48,634 nt of DNA from Verrucomicrobiota bacterium (GCA_026398135.1 JAPLTN010000022.1:1-48634), one strand, 5' to 3'. Positions 23,725-32,880 are shown, numbered from the stretch's first letter. Made by a program: numbers and translations. Notes: generated by a model from the letters alone, not told the origin.

Positions 23725-25310
23725 ACACCACCGCTGCCTCTTCCGTTGCCGCCACGCCGATTCGCCCCCGCCTTTGGGTGTCGGGAGATTGGAACGCCTT
23801 CTTCGGCTTCGGCACCAATATTCTCGTCAACCTGCTCACGCTCACCGCCCTCCTGCGCTTCGTGCTCGGGTTTCCCGACGAATTGGTCTTTGGCCGCATC
23901 CTGCCGGCGGTCGGTCTTATGCTCTGCTTATCGACCGGTTACTACGCTTGGCTGGCTTATGATTTGGCCCGGAAGACCGGACGAAGCGACGTCTGCGCGC
24001 TGCCTTCCGGTCCCGGCGTCGGGCACATGTTCATCGTGGTGTTTGCGGTGATGCTGCCGATCAAACTTCAGACCGGGGATCCGGTCAAAGCGTGGGAGGC
24101 CGGCCTTACGTGGGTGGTCATCCAGAGCTTCGTGCTGATGCTGGGCGGCTTTATCGGACCCTGGGTGCGGCGGGTGACGCCGCGCGCGGCCTTGCTCGGA
24201 ACTTTGGCGGGGGTGTCGATCACGTTTATCTCGATGCGGCCCGCGCTGCAAATGCTGCTCACCCCGGTGATCGGCCTGGTGTGCTTCGCAATACTGTTGG
24301 TCAACTGGTTCGGGGGCGTGCGTTTTTTTCGCGGATTGCCGGCCGGGTTGGTTGCGTTGCTGACGGGAACGGTGATCGCCTGGGGTTCTACGTATTTCGA
24401 TCTTAATTACGGAGGGCTTTCGTTGGCCGGACTGGGCGCGGCGTTTTCCCGGTTCGGGTTTAGTCTGCCTCTGCCTGTTATCGGGCATGTTTTTTCCGGC
24501 TTCGAGTTTTTGGGTCTGTTGTTGGTCACGGCGATTCCCTTCGGCCTCTACGACTTGATCGAGGCGCTGGACAACGTGGAGAGCGCGGCGGTGGCGGGGG
24601 ACAGTTTTCCGACCACGCGGGTTTTGTGCGCGGATGGCGCGGTCAGCTTGATCGGTGCGATAGTCGGCTGTCCTTTCATGCTCGCGGTGTATATCGGGCA
24701 TCCGGGTTGGAAGGCGATGGGCGGCCGTATCGGCTATTCCTTGGCCACCGGAGGCATGGTCATTGTGCTGTGCTGGTTGGGCATCGTGCCTGCCCTGCTC
24801 GCCCTGGTACCGGTCGTGGCGATTTTGCCCATTCTGCTTTATATCGGCATGTTGATCGGGTCGCAGGCGTTTCAGGAGACGCCGCATCGGCATGCACCTG
24901 CGGTGATTTTGGCCATGGTGCCGCATCTCGCGGCTTGGGCGCTGGGGCAGGTAAACGGGGCGCTGGCGGCGGCCGGTGCGGCGCGTACTCCGGAACTTGT
25001 CGCGAATTTGGAGAATCAGGGCGTGTTGCTGCACGGTTTGGAGATTCTCGGAGGCGGCGCGGCCCTGTCGGGTATCGTTTTTGCGGCGATCACCGTTTTC
25101 GTAATTGAACACAAACTGCGCCATGCGGCGGCCTTCGCGATCGCAGGAGCCCTGTTTACCCTGTTCGGGTTGATGCACGGTGAACGGGTCGGTTTAACCC
25201 CGCATCCCGGCGTGGCGGTGGGGTATTTGTTGGTGGCGGCGTTTCTTGCGGTGTGTGATCGCTACTCGCCTCGTGGCGAACGCAGTGAGCCGCAGCATAA
25301 CCAGGATTGA
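23721..25310 (+). CDS. NCS2/AGZA-like purine-pyrimidine-type permease
   Basis: A 529-residue membrane protein with about 12-13 hydrophobic segments. It starts with [19 protein letters not shown], and a short polar motif [12 protein letters not shown] sits near residue 95 where NCS2 and AGZA permeases place their substrate loop. The second half has the inverted-repeat-like region [20 protein letters not shown]. Such permeases carry uracil, xanthine, adenine or related heterocycles across the inner membrane, usually with protons. As last gene of the operon it is the natural inner-membrane partner of the TonB receptor. The C-terminal tail ([14 protein letters not shown]) has the look of translated REP-like repeat DNA rather than protein sequence under selection. 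Confidence 0.75.
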   Translation: MNTTAASSVAATPIRPRLWVSGDWNAFFGFGTNILVNLLTLTALLRFVLGFPDELVFGRILPAVGLMLCLSTGYYAWLAYDLARKTGRSDVCALPSGPGVGHMFIVVFAVMLPIKLQTGDPVKAWEAGLTWVVIQSFVLMLGGFIGPWVRRVTPRAALLGTLAGVSITFISMRPALQMLLTPVIGLVCFAILLVNWFGGVRFFRGLPAGLVALLTGTVIAWGSTYFDLNYGGLSLAGLGAAFSRFGFSLPLPVIGHVFSGFEFLGLLLVTAIPFGLYDLIEALDNVESAAVAGDSFPTTRVLCADGAVSLIGAIVGCPFMLAVYIGHPGWKAMGGRIGYSLATGGMVIVLCWLGIVPALLALVPVVAILPILLYIGMLIGSQAFQETPHRHAPAVILAMVPHLAAWALGQVNGALAAAGAARTPELVANLENQGVLLHGLEILGGGAALSGIVFAAITVFVIEHKLRHAAAFAIAGALFTLFGLMHGERVGLTPHPGVAVGYLLVAAFLAVCDRYSPRGERSEPQHNQD

Positions 25311-25424
25311 GCCGCCTTGGCGCGGTCCCGTGAGTTTGTGGCGCATTTTCTTCCACGGATGGAGGCGTTTCGCTAGGTAAACACCCCGTTGTTTAGTGGC
25401 GCGGGCTATGCGAGGGTGGGGGCC

Positions 25425-28016
25425 ATGGATCTTAATCAACTTACCCAGATGTCCCGCCAGGCCGTGACCGATGCGCAAGCCGAGGCTCGCCGCCGCGGGC
25501 ACAACGAAGTCGAGACGTGGCATTTGCTCCACGCGCTGCTCGCTCAGCAGAGCGGCATCGTGCCGGCCTTGGTCGAGAAGCTCGGGCTCACCACCAGCGC
25601 CCTGCAACTCGCCGCCGAGCGCGAGTTGGAGCGGCTGCCATCGGTGTCAGGCAGCGTCGATGCGTCAAAGGTTTACGTCACCCAGGCGGCCAACGAGGCC
25701 CTGACCCGCGCCGAGGCCGAGGCGAAGTCGCTCAAGGATGAATTCGTCTCGGTGGAGCACGTGTTTCTCGGCCTGCTCGACGTCGCCAAACCCGATGCGA
25801 TGGCCAAGTATTTCAAATCTTTCGGTATCGACCGCGCGAAGACGCTCGCCGCCTTGAAAACCCTGCGCGGGGCCCAACGCGTCACCACCGACAACCCGGA
25901 GTCCACTTACGCCGCCTTGCAGAAATACGGCATCGATCTGGTGGAGTTGGCCAAGAAAGGGAAAATGGACCCCGTGATCGGCCGCGACGACGAGATCCGC
26001 CGCACCGTGCGCATCCTGTCGCGCAAGACCAAGAACAACCCCGTGCTCATCGGCGAACCCGGCGTGGGCAAAACCGCCATCGTCGAGGGCCTGGCCCAGC
26101 GCATCGTGCGCGGCGACGTGCCCGAGGGGCTGAAGGACAAAACCATTTTCTCCCTCGATATGGGCGCTTTGGTCGCGGGCGCCAAGTATCGCGGCGAGTT
26201 CGAGGAACGCCTCAAGGCCGTGCTCAACGAGGTGAAGCAGGCCGAGGGGCGCATCATTCTCTTTATCGACGAGCTGCACACCATCGTGGGCGCGGGCAAG
26301 AGCGAGGGCGCGATGGACGCCGGCAATCTGCTCAAGCCCATGCTGGCGCGCGGCGAGTTGCACTGCATCGGCGCGACCACGCTCGATGAATACCGCAAAC
26401 ACATCGAAAAGGACGCCGCGCTCGAGCGGCGTTTTCAGCCGGTGCTGGTCGAGCCGCCCTCGGTCGAGGACGCCATTTCGATCCTGCGCGGCATCCGCGA
26501 GCGCTTCGAGCTGCACCACGGCGTGCGCATTCAGGACAACGCGCTGGTGGCCGCCGTCACCCTCTCGAATCGCTACATCAGCGACCGCTTCCTGCCCGAC
26601 AAGGCCATCGATCTGGTGGATGAAGCCTGCGCCATGATCCGCACCGAGATGGACTCGGCCCCGCAGGAACTGGACGCGCTCCAGCGCCGCGTGCTTCAGC
26701 TCGAAATCGAGGAGGCGGCGCTGCGCCTGGAGAAAGACGACGCGTCCAAACACCGGCTGGAAACCCTGCGCAAAGAGCTGGGCGACGCCCGCTCGCAAGC
26801 CACCGCGCTGCGCGCCAAGTGGGAAAAAGAAAAAGCCTCGGTCGATGCGGTGCGCAAAGTCCGCGAGGAGCTCGACGCCGCCCGCATCGAGTTGGAAAAA
26901 GCCGAGCGCGCCTACGACCTCAACAAACTCGCCGAGCTGCGCCACGGCCGCATCCCGCACTTGGAGGCGGAACTGAAAAAATCGGAAACCACCGCAGCCA
27001 AGACCGAGCTGTTCAAAGAAGAAGTCTCCGCCGAAGAAATCGCCGAAGTGGTGGCCAAGTGGAGCGGCGTGCCCGTTACCCGCCTGATCGAAAGCGAAAA
27101 GGCGAAATTGCTGCGCCTCGGCGAAGTGTTGCACGAACGTGTGATCGGACAGGATGAAGCGGTGCAGCTCACGGTGGACGCCATCCTGCGCGCCCGCGCC
27201 GGGATCAAGGACCCGCGCCGGCCGGTGGGCAGCTTTCTGTTTCTCGGGCCGACCGGCGTGGGCAAAACCGAACTGGCCAAGACGCTCGCCGAAACCCTCT
27301 TCGACAGCGAGGCCGCCTTGGTGCGCCTCGATATGTCGGAGTACATGGAGAAACACTCCGTCTCGCGGCTGGTCGGCGCGCCTCCCGGCTACGTCGGCTA
27401 CGACGAGGGCGGCCAGTTGACCGAAGCCATCCGGCGCAAGCCCTACGCGGTCGTGCTTTTCGATGAAATTGAGAAAGCGCACCCCGACGTGTTCAATATC
27501 TTGTTACAAGTGCTGGACGACGGCCGCATCACCGACTCGCAGGGGCGCACGGTGGATTTTAAAAACACCGTCATCATCCTGACCTCGAACCTCGGCTCGC
27601 GCCACCTGCTCGAAGGCGTGACCGGCGACACCATCCCGGAAAGCGTGCGCGAGAGCGTGATGGCCGAGCTGCGCCACGCCTTTCGCCCCGAGTTCCTGAA
27701 CCGCATTGACGAGACCGTGCTTTTCAAGCCGCTGACCCTTGAGGAAATCACTCGCATCGTGGACCTGCTACTGACCGATCTGAACAAACGTCTGGCTGAA
27801 CGCCGTGTCACGGTGGAGCTCGACGCCAAGGCCCGCGAATGGGCGGCGGAGAAGGGTTACGACCCGGTTTTCGGCGCGCGTCCGCTTAAACGCTTTCTGC
27901 AACGCCAGGTGGAGACCCGTCTTGCTCGCGCCCTTGTCGCTGGTGAAATTTCCGACGGAAGCACGGTTAAATTCAGTGTTTCCAAGGGAGAATTGATTAT
28001 GAATGGGAAAAATTAA
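25425..28016 (+). CDS. clpB: ATP-dependent disaggregase ClpB
   Basis: An 863-residue Hsp100 protein (E. coli ClpB 857). The N-domain ([14 protein letters not shown]...) is followed by AAA-1 with Walker [14 protein letters not shown] (~residue 210) and Walker [14 protein letters not shown] coiled-coil middle domain (about 400-525; alternating Glu/Lys/Leu) follows, then AAA-2 with Walker [14 protein letters not shown] (~608) and Walker [16 protein letters not shown] conserved pore loop, [12 protein letters not shown], lies downstream of the first Walker A. The protein solubilises aggregates with DnaK. ATG 25425 matches the family start; a GAGGG stretch lies just upstream. The ClpP-binding IGF loop was not sought, but the middle domain marks ClpB. 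No obvious heat-shock element (CIRCE) was noticed upstream. Confidence 0.96.
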   Translation: MDLNQLTQMSRQAVTDAQAEARRRGHNEVETWHLLHALLAQQSGIVPALVEKLGLTTSALQLAAERELERLPSVSGSVDASKVYVTQAANEALTRAEAEAKSLKDEFVSVEHVFLGLLDVAKPDAMAKYFKSFGIDRAKTLAALKTLRGAQRVTTDNPESTYAALQKYGIDLVELAKKGKMDPVIGRDDEIRRTVRILSRKTKNNPVLIGEPGVGKTAIVEGLAQRIVRGDVPEGLKDKTIFSLDMGALVAGAKYRGEFEERLKAVLNEVKQAEGRIILFIDELHTIVGAGKSEGAMDAGNLLKPMLARGELHCIGATTLDEYRKHIEKDAALERRFQPVLVEPPSVEDAISILRGIRERFELHHGVRIQDNALVAAVTLSNRYISDRFLPDKAIDLVDEACAMIRTEMDSAPQELDALQRRVLQLEIEEAALRLEKDDASKHRLETLRKELGDARSQATALRAKWEKEKASVDAVRKVREELDAARIELEKAERAYDLNKLAELRHGRIPHLEAELKKSETTAAKTELFKEEVSAEEIAEVVAKWSGVPVTRLIESEKAKLLRLGEVLHERVIGQDEAVQLTVDAILRARAGIKDPRRPVGSFLFLGPTGVGKTELAKTLAETLFDSEAALVRLDMSEYMEKHSVSRLVGAPPGYVGYDEGGQLTEAIRRKPYAVVLFDEIEKAHPDVFNILLQVLDDGRITDSQGRTVDFKNTVIILTSNLGSRHLLEGVTGDTIPESVRESVMAELRHAFRPEFLNRIDETVLFKPLTLEEITRIVDLLLTDLNKRLAERRVTVELDAKAREWAAEKGYDPVFGARPLKRFLQRQVETRLARALVAGEISDGSTVKFSVSKGELIMNGKN

Positions 28017-28060
28017 AGGAAAAGCTTGCAGGTTTTTAGGGAAAAGTCATATTTCGCGTG

Positions 28061-28264
28061 ATGAAAATCACGGTAGAATTAGATGATGCCACCATGAACG
28101 AACTGATGGCGGTGACCAACGAGCACAAAAAAGGGCCTGCGGTTGCGCAGGCCGTCAGCGAGTTTTTGAAGCGCAAAAAGGCCAAGGAGTTTGGGCGCTT
28201 GTTGATGGAAGGGGCCTTTGATTATCCGGCGCCGACGGCCGAGACTGAGCGCCAAGGTTACTGA
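28061..28264 (+). CDS. vapB: VapB-like antitoxin
   Basis: A 67-residue protein beginning MKITVELDDATMNELM, the beta-strand plus helix of a short ribbon-helix-helix/VapB-type DNA-binding domain. The middle is basic (KRKKAKEF) and the C-terminus acidic with FDYPAPTAETERQGY, which probably wraps the toxin. A GTG codon directly before the ATG could also serve. The PIN-domain toxin gene starts 11 bases downstream, the usual antitoxin-first order. Confidence 0.8.
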   Translation: MKITVELDDATMNELMAVTNEHKKGPAVAQAVSEFLKRKKAKEFGRLLMEGAFDYPAPTAETERQGY

Positions 28265-28275
28265 GGATACGCCCG

Positions 28276-28701
28276 ATGGTATTGGTGGATTCCTCGATTT
28301 GGATAGAGGCGGCGCGGCGTCAGGGAGACCTTGCGACCAAGGTCGCCCTGCGCGCCTTGCTGGATGAATACGAGGCGGCGTGGTGTTCGCCGGTGAAATT
28401 GGAAGTGCTGGGCGGCGCGAGACGTGAAGAGCGGAGGGCCTTGGAGCTGTTTTTCGGGGTTATACCGTATGCGGAGTGTCGCGAAGCGGAATGGGAGGCG
28501 GCGAAGGCGCTGGCTTGGCGGGCGCGGGATGCAGGGCATACGGTGCCTTGGAACGACTTTTTGATCTCGGCCACGGCAGCGGCGCGCGGTTGGCGGGTTT
28601 ATGCGAAGGACGCGCATTTCGCCACCTTGGCCGCACTGGGCGGCGCGCCGCTTTACCGTCCTGGTTATGGAGGCAGTTATCAGCCTGAGCCGGAAGAGTA
28701 G
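28276..28701 (+). CDS. vapC: PIN-domain ribonuclease toxin VapC
   Basis: A 141-residue protein. PIN-domain acidic residues are visible: Asp 5 in MVLVDSSIWIEAAR, Glu in SPVKLEVLGGARREE (~residue 43), Asp in TVPWNDFLISATAAA (~94) and Asp in YAKDAHFATLA (~112). Such toxins cut tRNA or rRNA in a Mg-dependent way and are held inactive by VapB. The last ~10 residues (SYQPEPEE) are unstructured. The pair stands alone between clpB and an empty stretch; there is no sign of transposase genes. Confidence 0.85.
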   Translation: MVLVDSSIWIEAARRQGDLATKVALRALLDEYEAAWCSPVKLEVLGGARREERRALELFFGVIPYAECREAEWEAAKALAWRARDAGHTVPWNDFLISATAAARGWRVYAKDAHFATLAALGGAPLYRPGYGGSYQPEPEE

Positions 28702-29052
28702 TTGGTTCTTTGGATCGAAATCATAGGTCAAACCAGTAAGTGCTGCGGGCGGCTTCGGCTCCCGGGACAAGGCAAGGAGTCAGGGGGCCAAGGTTTGTTA
28801 CGCAGGGCAAAAGCTCCGGAGCCAAGTTTGTGATCAGGAAGTCATTGCTGGGCGTGGGTTGGGTCGCGACGGGCGGGAGCTCGCTCGCCGACGGTGCGAA
28901 GGGCCAAGCGCGAGGCATCGGGCGATTTTGACGAGGACGACCCAAAGCCATGGCGATGGGGGGGAATTCGGGCGATTTCATGGGTGGTGGCGGTTGATTT
29001 GGCTTGGGCCACCCCTTCCGGCTTTTTTCCGGAGGCTGCGAGTTGTTGTCCT
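28702..29052. other. Intergenic stretch downstream of vapC
   Basis: About 350 bases with no gene I can support. A possible minus-strand frame (28721-28981) has no recognisable content. The stretch GGGAGCTCGCTCGCCGACGG (28873-28892) loosely resembles the GCTCGCCGACG hairpin of palindromic element B. Confidence 0.4.
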
Positions 29053-29089
29053 AAAAACAAAAACCCCCTCCGGTTGGCACCGGAGGGGG
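29053..29089 (-). terminator. Strong intrinsic terminator for minus-strand transcripts
   Basis: Read on the minus strand: CCCCCTCCGGT, a TGCC-type four-base loop, ACCGGAGGGGG, then TTTTTGTTTTT. On the plus strand the arms are 29064-29074 and 29079-29089, and the A-run is 29053-29063. An 11-bp GC-rich stem plus near-perfect U-tract makes this the clearest terminator in the window. It ends either the ABC ATPase transcript or a short leader RNA. Confidence 0.85.
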
Positions 29090-29108
29090 CGGAAAGTGGG
29101 TTGCTTTC

Positions 29109-29213
29109 TTAGCGTCCTCGCGGTGTGCCCGTAACGGACACGGATACGGCCACGACCACGGATACCACGTGGGCGGAGGCGTAAGCGGAGGAATGAGAGG
29201 AAGCGTTGAGCAC
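29109..29213 (-). CDS. Possible valine-rich leader peptide
   Basis: A 34-codon frame starting at GTG (29213) on the minus strand and ending TAA (29109-29111). Eight of twelve consecutive codons (residues 16-27, VVSVVVAVSVSV) are valine, using all four Val codons. The stop is followed 20 bases later by the strong terminator at 29053-29089. This is the arrangement of branched-chain amino acid attenuators (ivbL/ilvL type), but no ilv gene follows on the minus strand. There is no Shine-Dalgarno, and the frame is open further upstream. It could also be chance in GTG-rich repetitive DNA. Confidence 0.3.
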   Translation of the reverse strand: MLNASSHSSAYASAHVVSVVVAVSVSVTGTPRGR

Positions 29214-29273
29214 AGAAATTAGAAATGTAGTTAGCGCCGATGTTTTCTCCGGCGTCAAGCCGGGAGGCGGCGG

Positions 29274-30239
29274 CTACGCGGCGGCTTTGGCGTTGGTGGC
29301 GGCGAGGAAGACTTCTTCCAGCGTGTGCCGGGTGCGGGTGAGGCCGCGCAGGCGGAAACGGGGGTCGCGGCCGAGCGCGCTGGCGAGGGCTTCGCGCAGG
29401 TCGGGCGCGCCGTGGTCGGCGGCGAGGCGCACGAGGTGGAAACCTTCTCCGGCCGGGCGGGTGTCGGCAAAGGCCAGGGTGGGGTCCACCGGCGAGAGCA
29501 AGGCGGGCAGGATGTCGAGCGGGCCGGCGATTTCGAGTTCGTAGTAACCCGGACCGAAGAGCTCCCGGCGTAGCTCGTCGGGCGCTCCGGCGGCGACCAC
29601 GCGACCTTGGTTGATGATTATGACCCGGTCGCAGGTCATTTCGATCTCGGGCAGGATGTGCGAGCTGATGAGCACGGTCATGCGGCCGCGCAGGCCGGCG
29701 ATGAGGTCGCGCACGGCGAGGATCTGGTGCGGGTCCAGGCCGATGGTGGGCTCGTCCATGATGATGACCGGCGGTTCGGCCAGAATGGCGTCGGCGATGC
29801 CGACGCGCTGGCGGTAGCCCTTGGAAAGTTTTCCAATGATGCGGTCGCGCACGCGGCCCAAGTCGCAAAGATGAACCACCTCGTCGAGGCGCGGGGCGAG
29901 TTTGCGCCGGGTCAGGCCTTTGAGCCGTCCGCGCAGGTGCAGGTATTCGCGCACACGAAGGTCGTCCGGCAGGGGGTTGTTTTCCGGCATGTAGCCGAGG
30001 AGCTTTTTAACGTCTTCGGGCCGGGTGGCGACGTCCACCCCGCAGACCGTCACCTGACCCGAGGTGGCCGGGAGGTAGCCGGTGAGGATGCGGAGGGTGG
30101 TGGATTTACCCGCGCCGTTGGGTCCGAGCAGGCCGATGATTTCGCCTTTGGCTACGTCGAAGCTGACGCCGCGCACCGCAGGGTGGCCCGAGTAGGTTTT
30201 TACGAGGTTGCGGACTTGGATGGCGGGTTCGGCGGACAT
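29274..30239 (-). CDS. ABC transporter ATP-binding protein (ABC-2/GldA-like)
   Basis: A 321-residue protein. It has Walker A GLLGPNGAGKSTTLRILTG (~residue 38), a Q-loop region GYMPENNPLPDDLRV, the signature KLSKGYRQRVGIADA (~135), Walker B PPVIIMDEPTIGLDP and a switch His in VLISSHILPE. The final ~90 residues form a small C-terminal domain ending GLTRTRHTLEEVFLAAT, typical of exporters of the CcmA/NatA/GldA class. Such ATPases normally pair with an ABC-2 permease encoded next door. None is present: upstream is a divergent phosphoesterase gene and downstream only a leader-like region and a terminator. The permease must lie elsewhere, or the gene is orphaned. Confidence 0.88.
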   Translation of the reverse strand: MSAEPAIQVRNLVKTYSGHPAVRGVSFDVAKGEIIGLLGPNGAGKSTTLRILTGYLPATSGQVTVCGVDVATRPEDVKKLLGYMPENNPLPDDLRVREYLHLRGRLKGLTRRKLAPRLDEVVHLCDLGRVRDRIIGKLSKGYRQRVGIADAILAEPPVIIMDEPTIGLDPHQILAVRDLIAGLRGRMTVLISSHILPEIEMTCDRVIIINQGRVVAAGAPDELRRELFGPGYYELEIAGPLDILPALLSPVDPTLAFADTRPAGEGFHLVRLAADHGAPDLREALASALGRDPRFRLRGLTRTRHTLEEVFLAATNAKAAA

Positions 30240-30534
30240 GATGAAACGGCGGGATCGGAAACGATGAAGCCGCCAGCTTTACGCGGACCGGGCCGGGGCA
30301 CACGCACAAAGACGAGGCTTTGTGAGGCACGAAATCCCACGTGGACCGGCGCAGCTTGGTGCCCAAACGGCTCCGCCGCAGGGCGTGCGTTGTTTACTCC
30401 GTGCGCAGACGGCGAGCTACAAGAGCCGTGGCCATGCCGAGTTATGTCATGGTTTTTTCACCGCCTAAACTAGGCAGATGGGTTTTATGCAGAGCCGGGC
30501 TTGGCGGCGTGCGGTTTGCCGACAAAGTGTCGAT
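30240..30534. promoter_or_regulatory. Divergent intergenic region between ABC ATPase and EEP gene
   Basis: About 295 bases that should contain both divergent promoters. One hairpin is visible: CACAAAG (30305-30311) with CTTTGTG (30318-30324). I see no clear -35/-10 pair and no coding region. Confidence 0.35.
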
Positions 30535-32085
30535 ATGCGCGTAAACGATGTTTTTGGACCGAAAGCTCGGCGTTGTCTGTTGGTGTTGTCTGCCTTGGGC
30601 GCACCGCTGGCCGCTGCTCCCGCAGTGTCGTCCGAGCGTACGTTCTCGGTCGTGGTTTACAATGTGGAGAACCTGCACGACGTGGACGGCATCGCTCTCT
30701 ACGACGATTATCAGTCTGCTGAATACACGCCGGCGCACCTGGCTGTGAAGGCGGGGAACATCGCCAAAGTGCTGGCCCGGGTCGATGGCGGGGCTGGTCC
30801 GGCCGTGATAGTTTTTAACGAAATCGAACTCGATCAGACGCCCGAGTCCACCGTGGGCGATTACGACCGATGGCTGGCGAGTTTGGCGAATAAGCCGCTC
30901 GCGCAGGTGCTCGCTACGCGGCCGCTGCCGGTGGCGCTTGCCGGGGCCCCCGCCGAGGCCTGGCTGCTCAAGGCCTGCGTGGATGCCGGCCTGAAGGGCT
31001 ACCACGTGGCCGTTACCAACGAGCGCCCGTCTCTGCATGCCGATGGGCACGGGCAGGCGGTTCGCAACGTGGTGTTTTCCCGGTTCCCGGTGCGCACCGT
31101 GAAAACATTTCCGATTCTCAACGCCCGGGCCATTCTGGAGGTGACGCTCGACGTGGATGGCGTGCCGTTCACCGTGCTGGCCAACCATTGGAAGTCCGGC
31201 GCAAGCGACGTCGCCACCGAAGACACCCGCCGGCAAAACGCCCGGGTGTTGCGGGCTAGGATCGATGCGTTGTTGGCGGACGATCCAAGGGCCGACGTGC
31301 TCGTGGCCGGAGATTTGAATTCCCAATACAATCAGCGGCAGCGTTACCGTGCGATGGGCCCGACTGCGATCAACGACATCCTCGGTTCGCAAGGCAACGA
31401 ACTCGCCCTGCGCGGCAAGGATCGCGATCTCTACAATCTGTGGTTCGAGCTGCCTTCCGACCAGCGGGGTTCAGATATCTTCCGCGAGGAGTGGGGCACG
31501 CTCATGCATCTGATCGTCACTTGCGGCCTCTATGACCAGCGTGGGATTCAGTATGTGGACGGTTCATTCTCGGTCTTGAAATTCCCCGGGTTGAACGCCG
31601 ATGTTTTTGGCCGGCCGGTGCGGTGGTCACGGGGGCGCGAGCCGGCCGGGTTTTCCGACCATTTCCCGATCTATGCGCGGTTCCGGGTCGTGCCGGCGGC
31701 GGAAGTCTCGGACAAATGGATGCCCTTGGTGCGGCCCAGTCGCACGGACGAGGGCCCGGCTGAGGCCGTGTTGGTGCAGGTTGCCACGGTGGATCTATTC
31801 GCTGCCGCGATCGACCCGCAGGGTCTGGCTCCCGAAAAGGATATCCGTGACGGCAGCTATACCGGCCGGATTTTCCGCCTCGAGGCGCCGGCGCGGGTGG
31901 ATGAGCGCGGCTATGTCACGGTCGAGGTGCGAGGCGCCACTTACGATGTGTTTACCCATGACAAGGACCTGCGGCCGCGCATAAAGGCGCAAGCGGACCA
32001 AGGAAAACTGCGGTGTTATGGTGAACTCGGCCAGTATCGTGGCCGGTGGCAGTTTGTTTTGCTAGGCAAGGAATGGCTGCGCTGA
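30535..32085 (+). CDS. Exported endonuclease/exonuclease/phosphatase (EEP) family protein
   Basis: About 516 residues from ATG 30535, with a signal peptide ending near PLAAAPAVSS. EEP-fold motifs: the first strand FSVVVYNVENLHDVD, the metal-binding Glu in VIVFNEIELDQ, ANHWKSG, the Asp/Asn pair in VLVAGDLNSQYN and the C-terminal catalytic FSDHFPIYAR. The family cleaves phosphodiester bonds in nucleic acids, phospholipids or inositol phosphates. Because the protein is exported, an extracellular nuclease or phosphoesterase is likely. About 140 extra residues follow the EEP core and carry no motif I know. An ATG at 30478 would add 19 residues before the signal peptide and is less likely. The gene is convergent with hisA. 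Confidence 0.78.
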   Translation: MRVNDVFGPKARRCLLVLSALGAPLAAAPAVSSERTFSVVVYNVENLHDVDGIALYDDYQSAEYTPAHLAVKAGNIAKVLARVDGGAGPAVIVFNEIELDQTPESTVGDYDRWLASLANKPLAQVLATRPLPVALAGAPAEAWLLKACVDAGLKGYHVAVTNERPSLHADGHGQAVRNVVFSRFPVRTVKTFPILNARAILEVTLDVDGVPFTVLANHWKSGASDVATEDTRRQNARVLRARIDALLADDPRADVLVAGDLNSQYNQRQRYRAMGPTAINDILGSQGNELALRGKDRDLYNLWFELPSDQRGSDIFREEWGTLMHLIVTCGLYDQRGIQYVDGSFSVLKFPGLNADVFGRPVRWSRGREPAGFSDHFPIYARFRVVPAAEVSDKWMPLVRPSRTDEGPAEAVLVQVATVDLFAAAIDPQGLAPEKDIRDGSYTGRIFRLEAPARVDERGYVTVEVRGATYDVFTHDKDLRPRIKAQADQGKLRCYGELGQYRGRWQFVLLGKEWLR

Positions 32086-32115
32086 GCCCGCCCAAACGAG
32101 GGAGGAGTATTCGGA

Positions 32116-32880
32116 TTACCGGCGGTTCCACGCGACGAGTTCGTCATAGCGCACCCCGCTCCCGCCGAAAATGTCCAGCGCACTGCCCACGGTGAGGTCG
32201 AGAGCGCCCTGGCCCAGGGTCTCGACGCGGCGCACGTCCTCCATGTTGGCGACGCCCCCGGCATAGGTCATAGGGCAGCCGGCCCAGGCCCCGAGCAGCG
32301 CGACCAGATCGGTTTCGATGCCCTTGCACAAACCCTCGACATCGGCGGCATGGATGAGGAACTCCGCGCAACTGCCCGCCAGTGCGTCCAGAGTGGCGGG
32401 GGTGATTTGCAGGTCGGTGAGGGTTTGCCAGCGATTCATCGCCACCGTCCAGCCGGTTGTGGTGCGGCGACAGCTCAAATCGATAACGAGCCGCTCTGCG
32501 CCGATACGGGAGCGAAGGGTGTCGAGCCGGTCGGGTAGAAAATGGCCCTGCGCATCAAATAGCCATGAGGTGACGATTACGTGACTGGCACCGGCTGAAA
32601 GCCAGCCCTCGGCATTGTCGCCGGTGATGCCGCCGCCCAGATGGAGCCCGCCCGGCCAGGCGGCGAGGGCGGCGAGGGCTGCTTCGTCGTTACCTGGACC
32701 GAGCTTGATGACGTGGCCGCCGGTCAAGCCATCGGCGCGATAACGTGCGGCAAAATCGCCGGCGCTGAGCGTGCTGACAAAGTTTTCCCGCAGCCCGGCG
32801 CCATCGTCGCGCAGGCTGCCGCCGACAATCTGCTTCACCTTGCCCTCATGGAGGTCGATGCACGGACGAAACTTGGTCAT
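32116..32880 (-). CDS. hisA: HisA-type isomerase of the eukaryotic (HIS6) kind
   Basis: A 254-residue TIM-barrel protein: 1-(5-phosphoribosyl)-5-[(5-phosphoribosylamino)methylideneamino]imidazole-4-carboxamide isomerase, fourth step of histidine synthesis. The motifs are those of plant and fungal HIS6 rather than standard bacterial HisA: KFRPCIDLHEGKVKQIVGGS, DGLTGGHVIKLGPGND, WPGGLHLGGGI, GASHVIVTSWLFD, ERLVIDLSCRRTT, the Asp in HAADVEGLCKGIETDLVALL and MTYAGGVANMEDV then VGSALDIFGG. The catalytic Asp of the first strand is present in PCIDLHEG. It stands alone rather than in a his operon. The ATG at 32880 matches the family start. tRNA-Pro lies upstream. Confidence 0.88.
   Translation of the reverse strand: MTKFRPCIDLHEGKVKQIVGGSLRDDGAGLRENFVSTLSAGDFAARYRADGLTGGHVIKLGPGNDEAALAALAAWPGGLHLGGGITGDNAEGWLSAGASHVIVTSWLFDAQGHFLPDRLDTLRSRIGAERLVIDLSCRRTTTGWTVAMNRWQTLTDLQITPATLDALAGSCAEFLIHAADVEGLCKGIETDLVALLGAWAGCPMTYAGGVANMEDVRRVETLGQGALDLTVGSALDIFGGSGVRYDELVAWNRR

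Noticed and set aside
17535-25310. Cyanuric acid pathway (AtzD-AtzF)
   Set aside because: Neither a cyanuric acid hydrolase nor an allophanate hydrolase is encoded in the window, so cyanuric acid as substrate is not supported.
25665-27482. Minus-strand open frame of 605 codons opposite clpB
   Set aside because: Antisense shadow of a highly conserved gene in GC-rich DNA; composition is typical of such shadows.
28978-29868. Minus-strand open frame of ~296 codons overlapping the ABC ATPase and leader region
   Set aside because: It is in another frame of the ATPase gene with strongly Arg/Pro/His-biased content and no motif; the ATPase frame is clearly the real one.
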